Shown: positions 1-10,345 of the stretch, piece after piece
Layout: every line of letters starts with the position of its first letter
Numbering within the stretch: position 1 is the first letter of the stretch
Origin: Streptacidiphilus jeojiense
GTDB lineage: Bacteria > Actinomycetota > Actinomycetes > Streptomycetales > Streptomycetaceae
Reading direction: 5' to 3'
Assembly: GCF_000719095.1 (NCBI RefSeq)
Contig: NZ_JOEH01000048.1
Location: 10,104 to 74,103, forward strand
DNA length: 64,000 nt
Program-made: the position numbers and the translations under genes
The notes under the pieces: generated by a model
Told to the model about the DNA's origin: nothing
Seen by the model: only the letters and a program-made list of their open reading frames with translations
Database searches by the model: none

Positions 1-457
1 CACGCCGCGCAGCCGGGATGCGGTGCTCGCCGAGCAGCCGGTGGTGGCCGAGCTCGTGGGCCAGGACGGCGACGAGGGCGACCGGGTCGGAGCTGAGCTC
101 GCCGGTGAGGGTGATCATCGGCGAGCCGTCCGCCGACCGCTGGTAGTGGCCTGCGGCCCCCTGGGAGCGCCATGCCGCCGAAGGCAGGTTCGCGAGCAGT
201 TCGCGCTCCCCCGGGTCCTCCTCCTCGACCTCGACCGACACCGCCGCGCGGTCCACCCCGAGGTGGGCGAACAGCAGTCGCACCACCTGCTCGACCTCGG
301 CGCCGCCGCCCCGGTAGGGACGGGGGAAGCGGGTGTCCTGCGGCAGCAGTACCTCGCGCCGCAGCACCTCCTCACCGAACTGGCCGGTCAGCCAGTGCAA
401 GGACTCCTCGATCCAGACGCGTTCGTCCTCACCGACCGGACATCTGCGACGGAACAT
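1..457 (-). CDS. HELGH-motif (putative Zn-metalloprotease-like) protein, 3' end outside window
   Basis: The frame reads from an ATG at 457 off the left edge, giving 152 residues. The start follows a purine-rich GGGGGAGGG. Near the end of what is visible lies HELGHH, an HExxH zinc-metalloprotease signature, preceded by the hydrophobic stretch VALVAVLA. The first 110 residues are acidic and have no signal peptide, so a cytosolic protein is likely. It lies 91 bases downstream of the TPR gene, on the same strand as the TPR and Hsp90-like genes, so it is probably the third gene of that operon. Activity is inferred only from HExxH; the third zinc ligand would lie outside the window. Confidence 0.65.
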   Translation of the reverse strand, partial: MFRRRCPVGEDERVWIEESLHWLTGQFGEEVLRREVLLPQDTRFPRPYRGGGAEVEQVVRLLFAHLGVDRAAVSVEVEEEDPGERELLANLPSAAWRSQGAAGHYQRSADGSPMITLTGELSSDPVALVAVLAHELGHHRLLGEHRIPAARR

Positions 458-547
458 CCGCCCTCCCCCACCCCGAGGCCACCCGACCCTGCGGAGGACA
501 TCAGCGGTACCTCGCCCGGTTCCGCAGCACCGCGCGCCCGGCCCGGT

Positions 548-3500
548 TCAGCCCTCCTGACGTTCCAGCCAGGACAGCATCGCCTCGGCCCGCTGGGCCA
601 CCGGGTCCAGTACCCCCGGGTGCTCCTTGGCGAGCGTCCGGACCGCCTCGGCCTCGACCGCCGCGGACTCGTGCTCGCCCTGGCCGATGCGTATCGCGGC
701 GGCGTCGAGCAGGGCCTGCGCGTGCTGGCCCAGGGCGGACTCGCCGCAGTCGGCGAAGGCGTCCGCGGCGCGACGGAAGGACTCCCAGGCCTCCGCGAAC
801 AGGGCGGTCTGCTGGTCGGTGTCCAGCTCGTGGCCGTCCCAGCCGTCGTCCTCGGCGACATCGCGCAGCAGGCCGCCGAGCTGGCGCCAGGTGTCGGCGT
901 GCTCGCGCCGCAGCTCCTCGGCGCGCTCCGGATCGAGGTCGGGTTCGGCCAGGGCCTGCCGCGCGGTCTGCTCGGCCTCCAGCATCAGGGCCCGGCCCTG
1001 CTCGGCAGTACGACCATGACGGAACGTCAGCCAGGCGCGCGCCCGCAGGGTCCGCACCACCATGCCGGCGATCCCCGCCTGCTGCCACAGTGCCTGGGCC
1101 CGGACGTAGGCGGCCTCGGCCTCCTCGGCACGCCCGGCGGCGCTGAGCGCCTCCGCGGCCCGCGAGGCTATCTGGGCCATCGGGAAGGGCTCGCCCCAGC
1201 CCTCCACGATCGGTGCGGCCAGCGCGTACTGCTCCGCCGCGGCGGCGTGCTCGCGCAGCTCGGTCAGCGATTCCGCCAGGGTCTGACGGGCCGTCACGGC
1301 TGCCTGGTCGCCGTGCGCGAGCAGGTCCGGAAGGGCGGCCTGGAGGACTTCCGCGGCCTCCACATGCCGCCCGAGCGCCTGGTAGGAGCGCGCGAGCCGG
1401 TAGCGCGCCCCGGCGCCGGGGCCGGCGGACAGCCCCGCCTCGTCCAGCCTGCGGGTGGCCTCCAGCGCGTGCCGGACCGCCTCCTCATACGCCTCCCGGT
1501 GCCCGAGCAGGTCGGCGAGGAGCAGGTGCAGCAGGCCGGCCTCCTCGACGTCGAGCAGGTCGCCGCCGTGGGCAAGCCCTTCGACCGCGGTGGCCTCGGC
1601 CGTGGTCAGGTCTCCGGTCTGGGCCTGGATCCTGGCCAGCGGGACCAGGGGTTCGGCGGCGTTCCAGGGCCGGTCGACGGAGAGGTAGCCGTCGGCGGCC
1701 GCGCGCAGTTCCGCCGCAGCGGCTTCCGGACGGTCCCCGAAAAGCGCGGCACGGTTGTGCCGCGCGTCGGCGAGCACGCAGACCATCCGGGTGGCCTCGG
1801 CCTCGTCCAGCGCGGCCCGAACCTGCTCGTCGGCTGCGAGCGCGACCGTCTCGTCGAGCGCCGCGTGCGCCGGGGTCCGGGCGGACTCGGCGTGGCCTTC
1901 CAGCGCCTCGACGGTGTGCACCTTCGCCCGGTTGAGCAGCGCCGACGCCAGGTGCCGGGAGTTGGCCGAACCGTCGGCGACGGCGGCCCGGGCCGCGGCC
2001 ACGGCGCTGTCCGCCAGAGCCCGGGCCCGGTCGAGATCACCGTCGCCGTCGCTCCGGTCGGCGGCCAGCGCCAGCGCGACGGCGGCACGTCCCTGGTTGA
2101 CGGCGGCGTCCCCCGGCCGGCCCGCCTCCAGGTAGGCGGCAACCGCCGCCTCGAAGGCGTCCCGGGCGGCCGCGCTGTCCTGCCTGCCGTGGCGGATGCC
2201 GCGCTGGGCGGCGAGCTCGGCGCGCAGCAGCGGCTCCGGCTCACGGTCCCCCGCGCCCGTCTGCTCCCCCGGCCCCGCCCCGTCGCCCGACCCCGCCCCG
2301 TCCCGGAGCGCCACCTCGACGGCGAGCCAGGCCTGGCGGGAGGCCGGGTGGCCGAGGTCGCGCAGTCGGCGGGCCTCGGCGAGCTGCTCGTCGAAACCGG
2401 CCGCCGGCGTCGGCAGCGGTGCCGGCACGGCCGGGCGGGCGGCGCCGGGCAGCACCGCGCTCAGCCCCAGCGGCATCCGCTCCAGCAGCGGCTGCACGGC
2501 GATCCGCTCCGCGCTCTCGCGGGAGACCGCGTCGGTACCGTTGCGGCGGTCGAAACGCTGCACCAGGCCGACCCGCAGCGTCTCGACGTGTTCACGCAGC
2601 GATGCGACCGTCCAGTCACTGCCGCCACCGCCGCCGCTGCCACCGGCGACGGCCGGCCCCACCACCTGCTGTTCGGCCAGCCCGAGCACCAGGAGCCGGT
2701 CCAGCAGCACCAGCGCGGCCTCCGCGAACGACAGGACGCTGTCCGGGTTCCCGGCCCCGGTGAGGTGCTGGGCGTGCTCGGCCAGGATCTCCAGGCCGCG
2801 GGCCTCGTTGCCGGTCAGCGCGCAGAACTCGATGTGGCGCCCGACCGAGGGCAGCAGGCTCTCGTTGCCCCGCGCCATCCGGTAGCCGCGCAGGTGGTTG
2901 GTCCTGGCCTCGTCCACCCGGCCCAGCCGCAGCAGCGGCAGCAGGGAGTACGCGAGCACCCGGTGCGGCTCCTCGGCGCAGGTCAGCCGCCCGGCCAGGA
3001 CCTCGGCCCAGCGGTCCAGGGCGACCTCGTCCCGGCCCTGACGGACCTCCCAGCAGCCCTGGTTGCAGGCCTCGCAGGCGTGGCAGTCGCTCATCCGGTC
3101 GCGTTCCCCGGCGAGCCAGTCGGCATAGGCCGCCTCGGCCCGCGGCAGGTCACCGAGGTGCCTGGCGACGTAGAAGTCCTGGACCCGGACGGTGCGGGCG
3201 TTGTAGCCGGCGATCCGGTAGCGGCGCTCCATCTCCACCAGCCAGTCCTCGATGGAGGACAGCGGGATCTCCGGGTAATCCAGCATGCTGGAGGTGACCC
3301 ACTTGAACCGCCAGAACAGCTCGTAGGTCGACTGGTCGTTGAAGACCGCAGGGTCCTCGTCCCACATCCGCAGCATCCGCGCGAAGGGCACGAACATCTT
3401 GCTGCGCTCGGCGCTGTACTCGTACGCGGTGATCAGGTGCGACAGGGTGTCCAGGAGCAGCGCGGCGTCCCCGGTGGCCTCGGCCGCGGCGACCAGCTCC

Positions 3501-3625
3501 TCGCCGCGCGCATTGCGCTGCGCGCCGTTGGGCGCCCGGTGGTTCTCCCACAGCGCGGCGCGGATGCGCGCCTCCTCGTCGCCCTGACCCGCCATCTCGC
3601 CGCCCGGCGTCTCCCCGCCCGTCAT
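548..3625 (-). CDS. Large TPR-repeat protein, partner of the Hsp90-like ATPase
   Basis: This is a 1025-residue, Ala/Leu/Glu-rich helical protein with repeated TPR-like pairs of helices across most of its length (for example LGRHVEAAEVLQ and LREHAAAAEQYALA), so it should form a protein-binding solenoid. A cluster of four cysteines, C181, C184, C187 and C191 (DCHACEACNQGC), lies in the N-terminal third and could bind zinc or iron-sulfur. A Gly-rich, Pro-rich loop sits near the middle. The ATG at 3625 overlaps the stop of the Hsp90-like gene as ATGA, which implies translational coupling. A co-chaperone or adaptor role is inferred from the pairing; no enzyme domain is visible. Confidence 0.85.
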   Translation of the reverse strand: MTGGETPGGEMAGQGDEEARIRAALWENHRAPNGAQRNARGEELVAAAEATGDAALLLDTLSHLITAYEYSAERSKMFVPFARMLRMWDEDPAVFNDQSTYELFWRFKWVTSSMLDYPEIPLSSIEDWLVEMERRYRIAGYNARTVRVQDFYVARHLGDLPRAEAAYADWLAGERDRMSDCHACEACNQGCWEVRQGRDEVALDRWAEVLAGRLTCAEEPHRVLAYSLLPLLRLGRVDEARTNHLRGYRMARGNESLLPSVGRHIEFCALTGNEARGLEILAEHAQHLTGAGNPDSVLSFAEAALVLLDRLLVLGLAEQQVVGPAVAGGSGGGGGSDWTVASLREHVETLRVGLVQRFDRRNGTDAVSRESAERIAVQPLLERMPLGLSAVLPGAARPAVPAPLPTPAAGFDEQLAEARRLRDLGHPASRQAWLAVEVALRDGAGSGDGAGPGEQTGAGDREPEPLLRAELAAQRGIRHGRQDSAAARDAFEAAVAAYLEAGRPGDAAVNQGRAAVALALAADRSDGDGDLDRARALADSAVAAARAAVADGSANSRHLASALLNRAKVHTVEALEGHAESARTPAHAALDETVALAADEQVRAALDEAEATRMVCVLADARHNRAALFGDRPEAAAAELRAAADGYLSVDRPWNAAEPLVPLARIQAQTGDLTTAEATAVEGLAHGGDLLDVEEAGLLHLLLADLLGHREAYEEAVRHALEATRRLDEAGLSAGPGAGARYRLARSYQALGRHVEAAEVLQAALPDLLAHGDQAAVTARQTLAESLTELREHAAAAEQYALAAPIVEGWGEPFPMAQIASRAAEALSAAGRAEEAEAAYVRAQALWQQAGIAGMVVRTLRARAWLTFRHGRTAEQGRALMLEAEQTARQALAEPDLDPERAEELRREHADTWRQLGGLLRDVAEDDGWDGHELDTDQQTALFAEAWESFRRAADAFADCGESALGQHAQALLDAAAIRIGQGEHESAAVEAEAVRTLAKEHPGVLDPVAQRAEAMLSWLERQEG

Positions 3626-5499
3626 CGGCCCTCCCCCTCGGTGGTGTCGCCAGTGGTGCCAGTGGTGGTGTGGTGCGTGGCCCAGTCCAGGAGTCCCAGG
3701 AACGAGCGGTTCAGCAGCGCCGAGTCGGCGGCGCTGAGCGGTCGGCGGGACAGCAGCAGCGCCTGCCCGTAGAGCGCCTCGACGGCGGTGCCGGCCAGTT
3801 CCTGGTCGGCTATCGCCGCGATCCGCTGGACCAGCGGGTTGTGGTGGTTGAGCACCAGCCGGGCGCGCGGTGCACTGCCGCGCAGGGCGCCGAGGATGCC
3901 CGCCCACAGGGCGTCGGCGCTCTCCTCGGTCTCGGCGCGGGCGCGCTCGTGCCGGGCCTCGCGGTCGTCCAGGTGCAGCGCCGGGACGCCGACCGGCTGG
4001 AAGGTGCGCAGGGCGACGTCGCAGCCGAGCGGGTCCAGCCTGGTCCGGGCGGTGGCGAGGAAGGAGGCGAGCGAGAGCTCGACGGCCGGGTCGACCGGGT
4101 CCAGACTCGCCGTCACAGTGCCCGCGTCCAGGTCGGCGACCACCGTGCCGGGCAGCACCTGCGGCAGCAGGGCGACCAGGTCGGCGTCGTAGGTGTAGCC
4201 GCCGTTGACGACGCCGATGCCCTGGGCCGCGGCGATCGGGGCGATCTGGCGGAACTCCTCCACGGTGGCGGCGATGTGGACGGTGCCGTGGTCGCGGGCG
4301 AAGCGGTCCAGCGCGGTCCTGCCGTCGCTTGTCTCCACCGTGAGCCAGGGCAGCATCAGCCTCAGCATCTCCGGATCGTGCCGGGCCAGGGACTTCACTC
4401 CGAGCTGATGCACCGCCAGGAAGCGGGCCAGCCGATCGGGATCGCCGGCGGCGAGCGTACCGAGCCAGTCGCGGACCTTGACGCCCAGCGCCTCGCGGAC
4501 GGCGGCCAGGGTCTCGTCCTCGTACAGGCTCTCGCGGGAGGCGGTGGGCCGAAGCGTGTCGGTGTCCAGCACGCAGCGGACGAAGAAGGCCCAGTCCGGC
4601 AGCAGTCCCTCGGCCCGGTCGGTGAGCAGCATGCCCTTGAGCGAGACCCGGTGGCCGCCGCGCTGCGCGGGGCTGGCCGCGGCCGGCAACACGTAGCCGA
4701 CGCCGCCGATCCCGGCCAGCGGAACGTCGAGGTCGATGACGTCCAGCGGCTCGAAGCCGAGCAGTGAGGCGCAGTGCCCGGCCAGGGCGATCCTGCGCGC
4801 GGCCGGGGTCGGGTAGGAGCGTGCCCAGACCGGGGGCAGGTCGGTGACCGGCTGCTCGACCCCGTCCGGGCCGACCACCGCCACGTCGTAGGGCAGCAGC
4901 GAGCCGAAGTCGCGGGCCAGCTCCAGCACCCGCGCGGGCGCGAGCCACTCCCCCGCGCCGGGGCGCGCGGTCAGGTGCACGGTGGTGCCGGGCTCGGTGC
5001 GCGCGTCCTGCGCGAGCTCCCTGACGGTGTAGGAGCCGTCATCGCGCGCCGCCCACTCCACCGGCGGCTGCTCGGGGAACCGCGCCGAGCGGGTGACCAC
5101 CCGGATCTCCTGGGCCACCACGAAGCAGGCCAGCAGTCCGATGCCGAACTGTCCGAGGAACTCGCGCCGCGCCGTCTCCAGCCCGTCGCGCTTGGAGCTG
5201 CGTCCGATGGTGGCCAGCAGGGAGTGCACATCGGCGCCGGTCAGGCCGATGCCGCTGTCCTCGATCCGCAGTTCTCCGGGGCTCGCGTGGAGCCGGACCA
5301 CGGCCGGAGCGGCCGCGTCGTCCAGGCGCCGGGCGGTGATCGCGTCGACGGCGTTCTGCAGCAGCTCGCGGACGTACACCCGCGGGCTGGAGTAGAGGTG
5401 GTGCGAGAGCAGGTCGACCAGGCCGCGCAGGTCGACCTGGAAGGTGTGGGCGGACGGTTCGGCGCCGCCCGGGGCGGCAGGGGGAGCTTCAGGTGTCAT
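3622..5499 (-). CDS. Hsp90/HtpG-family ATPase-chaperone
   Basis: The product has 625 residues. The GHKL ATP-binding fold is clear: ELLQNAVDAI (Mg-binding Asn helix), DSGIGLTG and GQFGIGLLACF (nucleotide lid) all lie in the first 130 residues, followed by an HtpG-like middle domain with RGVLLTD-type sequence (VSLKGMLLTDRAEGLLPDWAFF spread over that region) and a variable C-terminal part. The length is close to HtpG. The frame stays open 57 codons upstream of the chosen ATG, but that stretch is low-complexity. It is the first gene of an operon with the TPR protein (4-base overlap) and the HELGH protein. It is probably not the housekeeping htpG but an actinobacterial paralogue. Confidence 0.88.
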   Translation of the reverse strand: MTPEAPPAAPGGAEPSAHTFQVDLRGLVDLLSHHLYSSPRVYVRELLQNAVDAITARRLDDAAAPAVVRLHASPGELRIEDSGIGLTGADVHSLLATIGRSSKRDGLETARREFLGQFGIGLLACFVVAQEIRVVTRSARFPEQPPVEWAARDDGSYTVRELAQDARTEPGTTVHLTARPGAGEWLAPARVLELARDFGSLLPYDVAVVGPDGVEQPVTDLPPVWARSYPTPAARRIALAGHCASLLGFEPLDVIDLDVPLAGIGGVGYVLPAAASPAQRGGHRVSLKGMLLTDRAEGLLPDWAFFVRCVLDTDTLRPTASRESLYEDETLAAVREALGVKVRDWLGTLAAGDPDRLARFLAVHQLGVKSLARHDPEMLRLMLPWLTVETSDGRTALDRFARDHGTVHIAATVEEFRQIAPIAAAQGIGVVNGGYTYDADLVALLPQVLPGTVVADLDAGTVTASLDPVDPAVELSLASFLATARTRLDPLGCDVALRTFQPVGVPALHLDDREARHERARAETEESADALWAGILGALRGSAPRARLVLNHHNPLVQRIAAIADQELAGTAVEALYGQALLLSRRPLSAADSALLNRSFLGLLDWATHHTTTGTTGDTTEGEGR

Positions 5500-5705
5500 G
5501 GAGTAAGGGGTGCACGGGCGTGGCCGCGCGGGTGGTGGCGACCGGTGGGCCGCACAGGCGGAATGACGCCCCATGGTAGGGCGGCGCTCTGACCGCGGAC
5601 CAGGGATTTCAGCAGCCGCCGATCTTGCCTCCCCGGTCCTGGTGCAGACCCTGCCACGAGGGTCCGACAATCGAAGCCGGACCGCCTCCCCGTACGATCG
5701 TCGGC

Positions 5706-7125
<1,420 letters not shown>

Positions 7126-7139
<14 letters not shown>

Positions 7140-8736
7140 AGTCGGCCATCATCGCCATGTCCTCGTGCTCCAGGTTGTGGCAGTGCAGCATGAAGCGGCC
7201 CGGGTAGTCCTCGAACCGCACCGCGATCTCGACCGCCTCGGCGGGCTGCACGTCCACGGTGTCCTTCCAGCCGCCGTCGAAGGGGCCCGGGGCGCCGCCG
7301 TTGCGCGACACCACCTGGAAGTGGTTGAGGTGCAGGTGGACCGGGTGGTGGAAGTCGCTGACGAAGCGCCAGACCTCGGTGGTGCCGAGCCGCGGCGCGG
7401 CCAGCGAGCGCCCCGGGCGGAACTCCTCGCCGTTGACGGTCCAGCCGCCGGCCGACTTCTGGAACAGGAAGGAGCGGGTGGCCACCGCCTTCGACGGGTC
7501 CGGCGCCGCGATCGTGGAGAGTCGCGCCGGGATCCGGGAGTCGTCGGCGACCGTGCGGCCGCCCAGGTCGAACCGCATCACCTCGGCGGTGCCGCCGCTG
7601 CCCAGCCGGTTGACCAGCCGGAGCCTGGTCCCGGCCGGGTAGCGGGAGAAGTCGACGACCACGTCGAAGCGCTCGGCCGGGGCGACGTCGATGCTGTCGT
7701 GCGCGACCGGCGCCGCCAGCAGCCCGCCGTCGCTGCCGATCTGCACCAGCCCGCCGCCGCCCGGCGGCTGCGGGTCCAGTGCGAGCCGGTAGCGGCGGGC
7801 GTTGGACGCGTTGAGGATCCGCAGCCGGTAGCGGGCCCGGTCGGTGTCCAGCACCGGCCAGGGCGCGCCGTTCACCAGCACGGTGTCGCCGAGCACCCCG
7901 TCCATGTAGCGGGTGGCGACCCCGGGCCGGGTCTGCGCGGCGTCCAGCGACGGGTAGGCGAACGAGCCGTCGGCCGCGAAGGAGCGGTCGCAGATCAGCA
8001 GCGGCAGGTCCCGCTCGCCGCGCGGCAGCGGGAGCGCCGCCTCCTCGTCATCGGTGACCAGATGGAACCCGGCCAGGCCGCGCCAGACGTTGGGCCCGGT
8101 GAAACCCATCCGGTGGTCGTGGTACCAGAGCGTGGCGGCCCGCTGCTCCAGCGGATAGGTGTACGTGCGCTGCGTTCCGCCGTCGCCGCTGTCCATCGCG
8201 GCCGCACCGATCGTGCCGGTCATGCCGGTCATGCCGTCCATCCCCGGCATTCCGGCCATCCCCGGGGTCGCCGCTCCGCCCGCCGGGTGGACCAGCTGGG
8301 TCGGATAGCCGTCGCTGTCGGCCGGGGTGTGGCCGCCGTGCAGGTGCACCACGGTGGGGTGCGGCAGCTGGTTGCGGTGGGTCACCACGGTGCGGCGCCC
8401 GGACCGGGACACCAGCGTGGGGCCGGGGAAGCTGCCCTGGTAGGTCCAGGCCTCGGTGTCCAGCCCCGGAAGGATCCGCAGCAGCGCGGGCCGCTGGGTG
8501 ATCTCGTAGTGGTCGGCGGTGGCGTCGCTGCGGACCGGGGCGAGGACCTGCGGACGCGGCAGCCGCACCTGGTAGGGGCGCGGCAGCGGAACCCCGCTGC
8601 GCAGCAGCAGCCCGGGCTGCCCCTGCGTCAGCAGCCCGCCCAGGTACGGCGCCCCGGCCGCGATCGCGCCGGCACCCAGGACCACGCCGCCGCCGATGCC
8701 GAGGAAGCGGCGCCGGCTCAGCGCGGGCCGGCTCAC
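7126..8736 (-). CDS. Tat-exported multicopper oxidase (CotA/CueO-like)
   Basis: The product has 536 residues. The N-terminus has a twin-arginine signal (SRRRFLG) followed by a hydrophobic Gly/Ala-rich segment, so the enzyme is exported folded. All four copper-ligand blocks are present: HLHGGH (about residue 129), WYHDH (about 204), HPVHLHLNHF (about 462) and HCHNLEHEDM (about 517), which supply the type 1 and trinuclear sites. A methionine-rich insert (about residues 155-172) resembles the Cu(I)-binding loops of CueO-type oxidases. The GTG start at 8736 overlaps the stop of the membrane-protein gene as GTGA. Likely substrates are phenols or Cu(I), by family. Confidence 0.9.
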
Positions 8737-9182
8737 GCGTCCACCCCCGCCGTCGAAGCCTGCTCGGACGGCTCGGTGGCGCCGGCGGCCGGGGCCCGCA
8801 GCGGCAGCTTCCAGACCCGCTCGGCGTTCTTCAGCACCAGGATCAACACCCCGACCCCGAGCGGGACATGGATGATCAGTTCGCGGCTGAAGCCCAGCAT
8901 CATCTGCACCGCGACGACGACCAGGGTGATCAGCTGGTCCCGGGCCAGCGCACCCGGTGCACCGCCCGGACGCCACGCCAGCAGCGCGACCACCAGCGAC
9001 ACCAGCACCACCGCCGCCAGGATCATCGCGGCGACCTCGTGCGCCTGCAGCAGCGGGTAGTGCCCCTGCAGGAACCCGCCCGCGAGCACCGGCTGCCCGA
9101 AGGCCAGCAACCCGGCCAGTACCACCGTCCCCCTGAGCACCCGCAGCGCCGTCAGGCGCACCCCCGGCCTGCTCTTCTCCAC
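8733..9182 (-). CDS. Four-helix integral membrane protein, partner of the oxidase
   Basis: The product has 149 residues and four predicted membrane helices (VVLAGLLAFG, VAAMILAAVVLVSLVVALLA, LITLVVVAVQMML and VPLGVGVLILVL). Histidines sit near helix ends (GHYPLL, AHEV, IIHVPLG), a pattern compatible with heme or metal binding but not proof of it. The GTG at 9182 is preferred over an ATG at 9230 because GGAGGAAGG lies six bases upstream. It is translationally coupled to the multicopper oxidase and diverges from the MarR gene. It may help deliver electrons or copper; that is inferred from context only. Confidence 0.75.
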   Translation of the reverse strand: MEKSRPGVRLTALRVLRGTVVLAGLLAFGQPVLAGGFLQGHYPLLQAHEVAAMILAAVVLVSLVVALLAWRPGGAPGALARDQLITLVVVAVQMMLGFSRELIIHVPLGVGVLILVLKNAERVWKLPLRAPAAGATEPSEQASTAGVDA

Positions 9183-9267
9183 AGCCTTCCTCCCCCGCAC
9201 CGAGTTAAGTCCCTCTTGAGAATGTCCCATGTGGAACTATCTCAGTCGGAGCATATACTCGCGCTCC

Positions 9268-9744
9268 ATGGACGCCAACTCCCACCCCGACACCGAGGAG
9301 CAGCCCTCCGGGACCGACGTCGTCGGCCTGCTGCTACGCCGTGCGCACCGCCGGGCCGCCAGGGAGTTCAGCCGACAGCTCCAACCCCTGGGCATCGACA
9401 ACCGCCACGCGGGGGTCCTGCTGCAGCTGGCCCGGGACGAGCCGGTGACCCAGCGCGACCTGATCGCCCTGCTGGGCAGCGACAAGTCCACGATGGTGCG
9501 CAACATCGACGAGTTGGAGGCACGCGGACTGGCGGTGCGCCGACCGCACCCCACCGACCGCCGGGCCCACGCGATCCAGCCCACCGAGGCCGGGCTGGCG
9601 GTACTGGCCGAGGTCCGCAGCCGCGCCGAGGCGGCCAACGACAACCTGCTGACCTGCCTGCAACCGGACGAGCGCGCCCAACTCCTCCACCTGCTGCGCC
9701 GCTTCGCAGACGCCGAGGAACGCTCACCCGACGACCTGTCCTAA
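9268..9744 (+). CDS. MarR-family transcriptional regulator
   Basis: The product has 158 residues with a winged-helix MarR domain: VTQRDLIALLGSDKSTMVR (recognition helix region), then DELEARGLAVRRPHPTDRR (wing) and dimerisation helices at both ends. ATG 9268 is used; a longer frame from 9229 would run into the divergent promoter. TATACT at 9254-9259 lies 9 bases before the ATG, so the mRNA is probably leaderless. It is divergent from the membrane protein/oxidase pair and probably represses it. No redox cysteine is present in the N-terminal helix, unlike the OhrR gene further on. Confidence 0.88.
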   Translation: MDANSHPDTEEQPSGTDVVGLLLRRAHRRAAREFSRQLQPLGIDNRHAGVLLQLARDEPVTQRDLIALLGSDKSTMVRNIDELEARGLAVRRPHPTDRRAHAIQPTEAGLAVLAEVRSRAEAANDNLLTCLQPDERAQLLHLLRRFADAEERSPDDLS

Positions 9745-9764
9745 CGACAGGGCACCGACACGCA

Positions 9765-9802
9765 GTCAGGCGGCCACCGCACGTGCGCGGTGGCCGCCTG
9801 AC
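9765..9802. terminator. Bidirectional hairpin between marR and ohr
   Basis: A 16-bp perfect stem (9765-9780 with 9787-9802) and 6-base loop separate two convergent genes. It has no U-tract, as is usual for Streptomyces terminators. Confidence 0.8.
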
Positions 9803-9832
9803 GATGCAGTGCGGTGGGTGGTGCGGCAGCGA

Positions 9833-10246
9833 CTACTCGACCACCAGCTCCACCGGGATGTTGCCGCGGGTCGCGTTGGAGTAGGGGCAGACCTGGTGCG
9901 CCTGCTCGACCAGGCTCTTGCCGGTCTCGCCCTGCAGCGCCTCGGGGAGCTCCACCCGCAGCACCACGGCCAGGCCGAACCCGCCCTCGCCGTTGCTGCC
10001 GATGCTGACCTCGGCGGTGACCGACGCCTCGCTGGTGTCGACCTTGGCCTGACGGCCGACCAGACCGAGCGCACTGGCGAAACAGGCGGCGTAGCCGGCC
10101 GCGAAGAGCTGCTCCGGGTTGGTGCCCTTGCCGTCGCCACCCAGCGCGGGCGGCATCGCCAGGGTGAGGTCGAGCTGCCCGTCGGAGCTCACGGCACGGC
10201 CCTCGCGTCCGTTGGCGGTGGCTGCGGCGGTGTAGATGGCGTCCAT
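9833..10246 (-). CDS. ohr: Organic hydroperoxide reductase (OsmC/Ohr family)
   Basis: The product has 137 residues, the usual Ohr length. The two redox cysteines are at C55 (AACFASAL) and C120 (HQVCPYSNATRGN), which form the disulfide that reduces organic peroxides with lipoylated-protein electrons in this family. The ATG at 10246 is preceded by GAGGAGA. Its divergent neighbour is the MarR-type regulator with an N-terminal cysteine, and a strong dyad lies between them, the standard ohr/ohrR arrangement. Confidence 0.95.
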   Translation of the reverse strand: MDAIYTAAATANGREGRAVSSDGQLDLTLAMPPALGGDGKGTNPEQLFAAGYAACFASALGLVGRQAKVDTSEASVTAEVSIGSNGEGGFGLAVVLRVELPEALQGETGKSLVEQAHQVCPYSNATRGNIPVELVVE

Positions 10247-10305
10247 CGATGTCTCCTCATGGGTTGCGCTCGGAGGTTCCCGTTCCCTGCCCCATAAGCA
10301 TCACA

Positions 10306-10325
10306 CACAATTCAATTGTGCACAA
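10306..10325. promoter_or_regulatory. OhrR operator (overlapping dyads)
   Basis: CACAATT-C-AATTGTG (10306-10320) is a perfect inverted repeat of the OhrR type, and TTGTGCACAA (10316-10325) is a second palindrome sharing its right arm. The site lies between ohr and ohrR, 20 bases before the ohrR ATG, so it can control both directions. Confidence 0.85.
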
Positions 10326-10345
10326 CTAAGTAGTACCCTTGAGAC

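Noticed and set aside
23..3772. A 1249-codon plus-strand open frame
   Set aside because: It is antisense to the TPR and Hsp90-like genes, is Arg/Gly/Pro/Gln-rich, has no domain and mirrors the high-GC third positions of the real genes.
7165..9060. A 631-codon plus-strand open frame
   Set aside because: It is a shadow of the multicopper oxidase gene, whose copper motifs are complete on the other strand.
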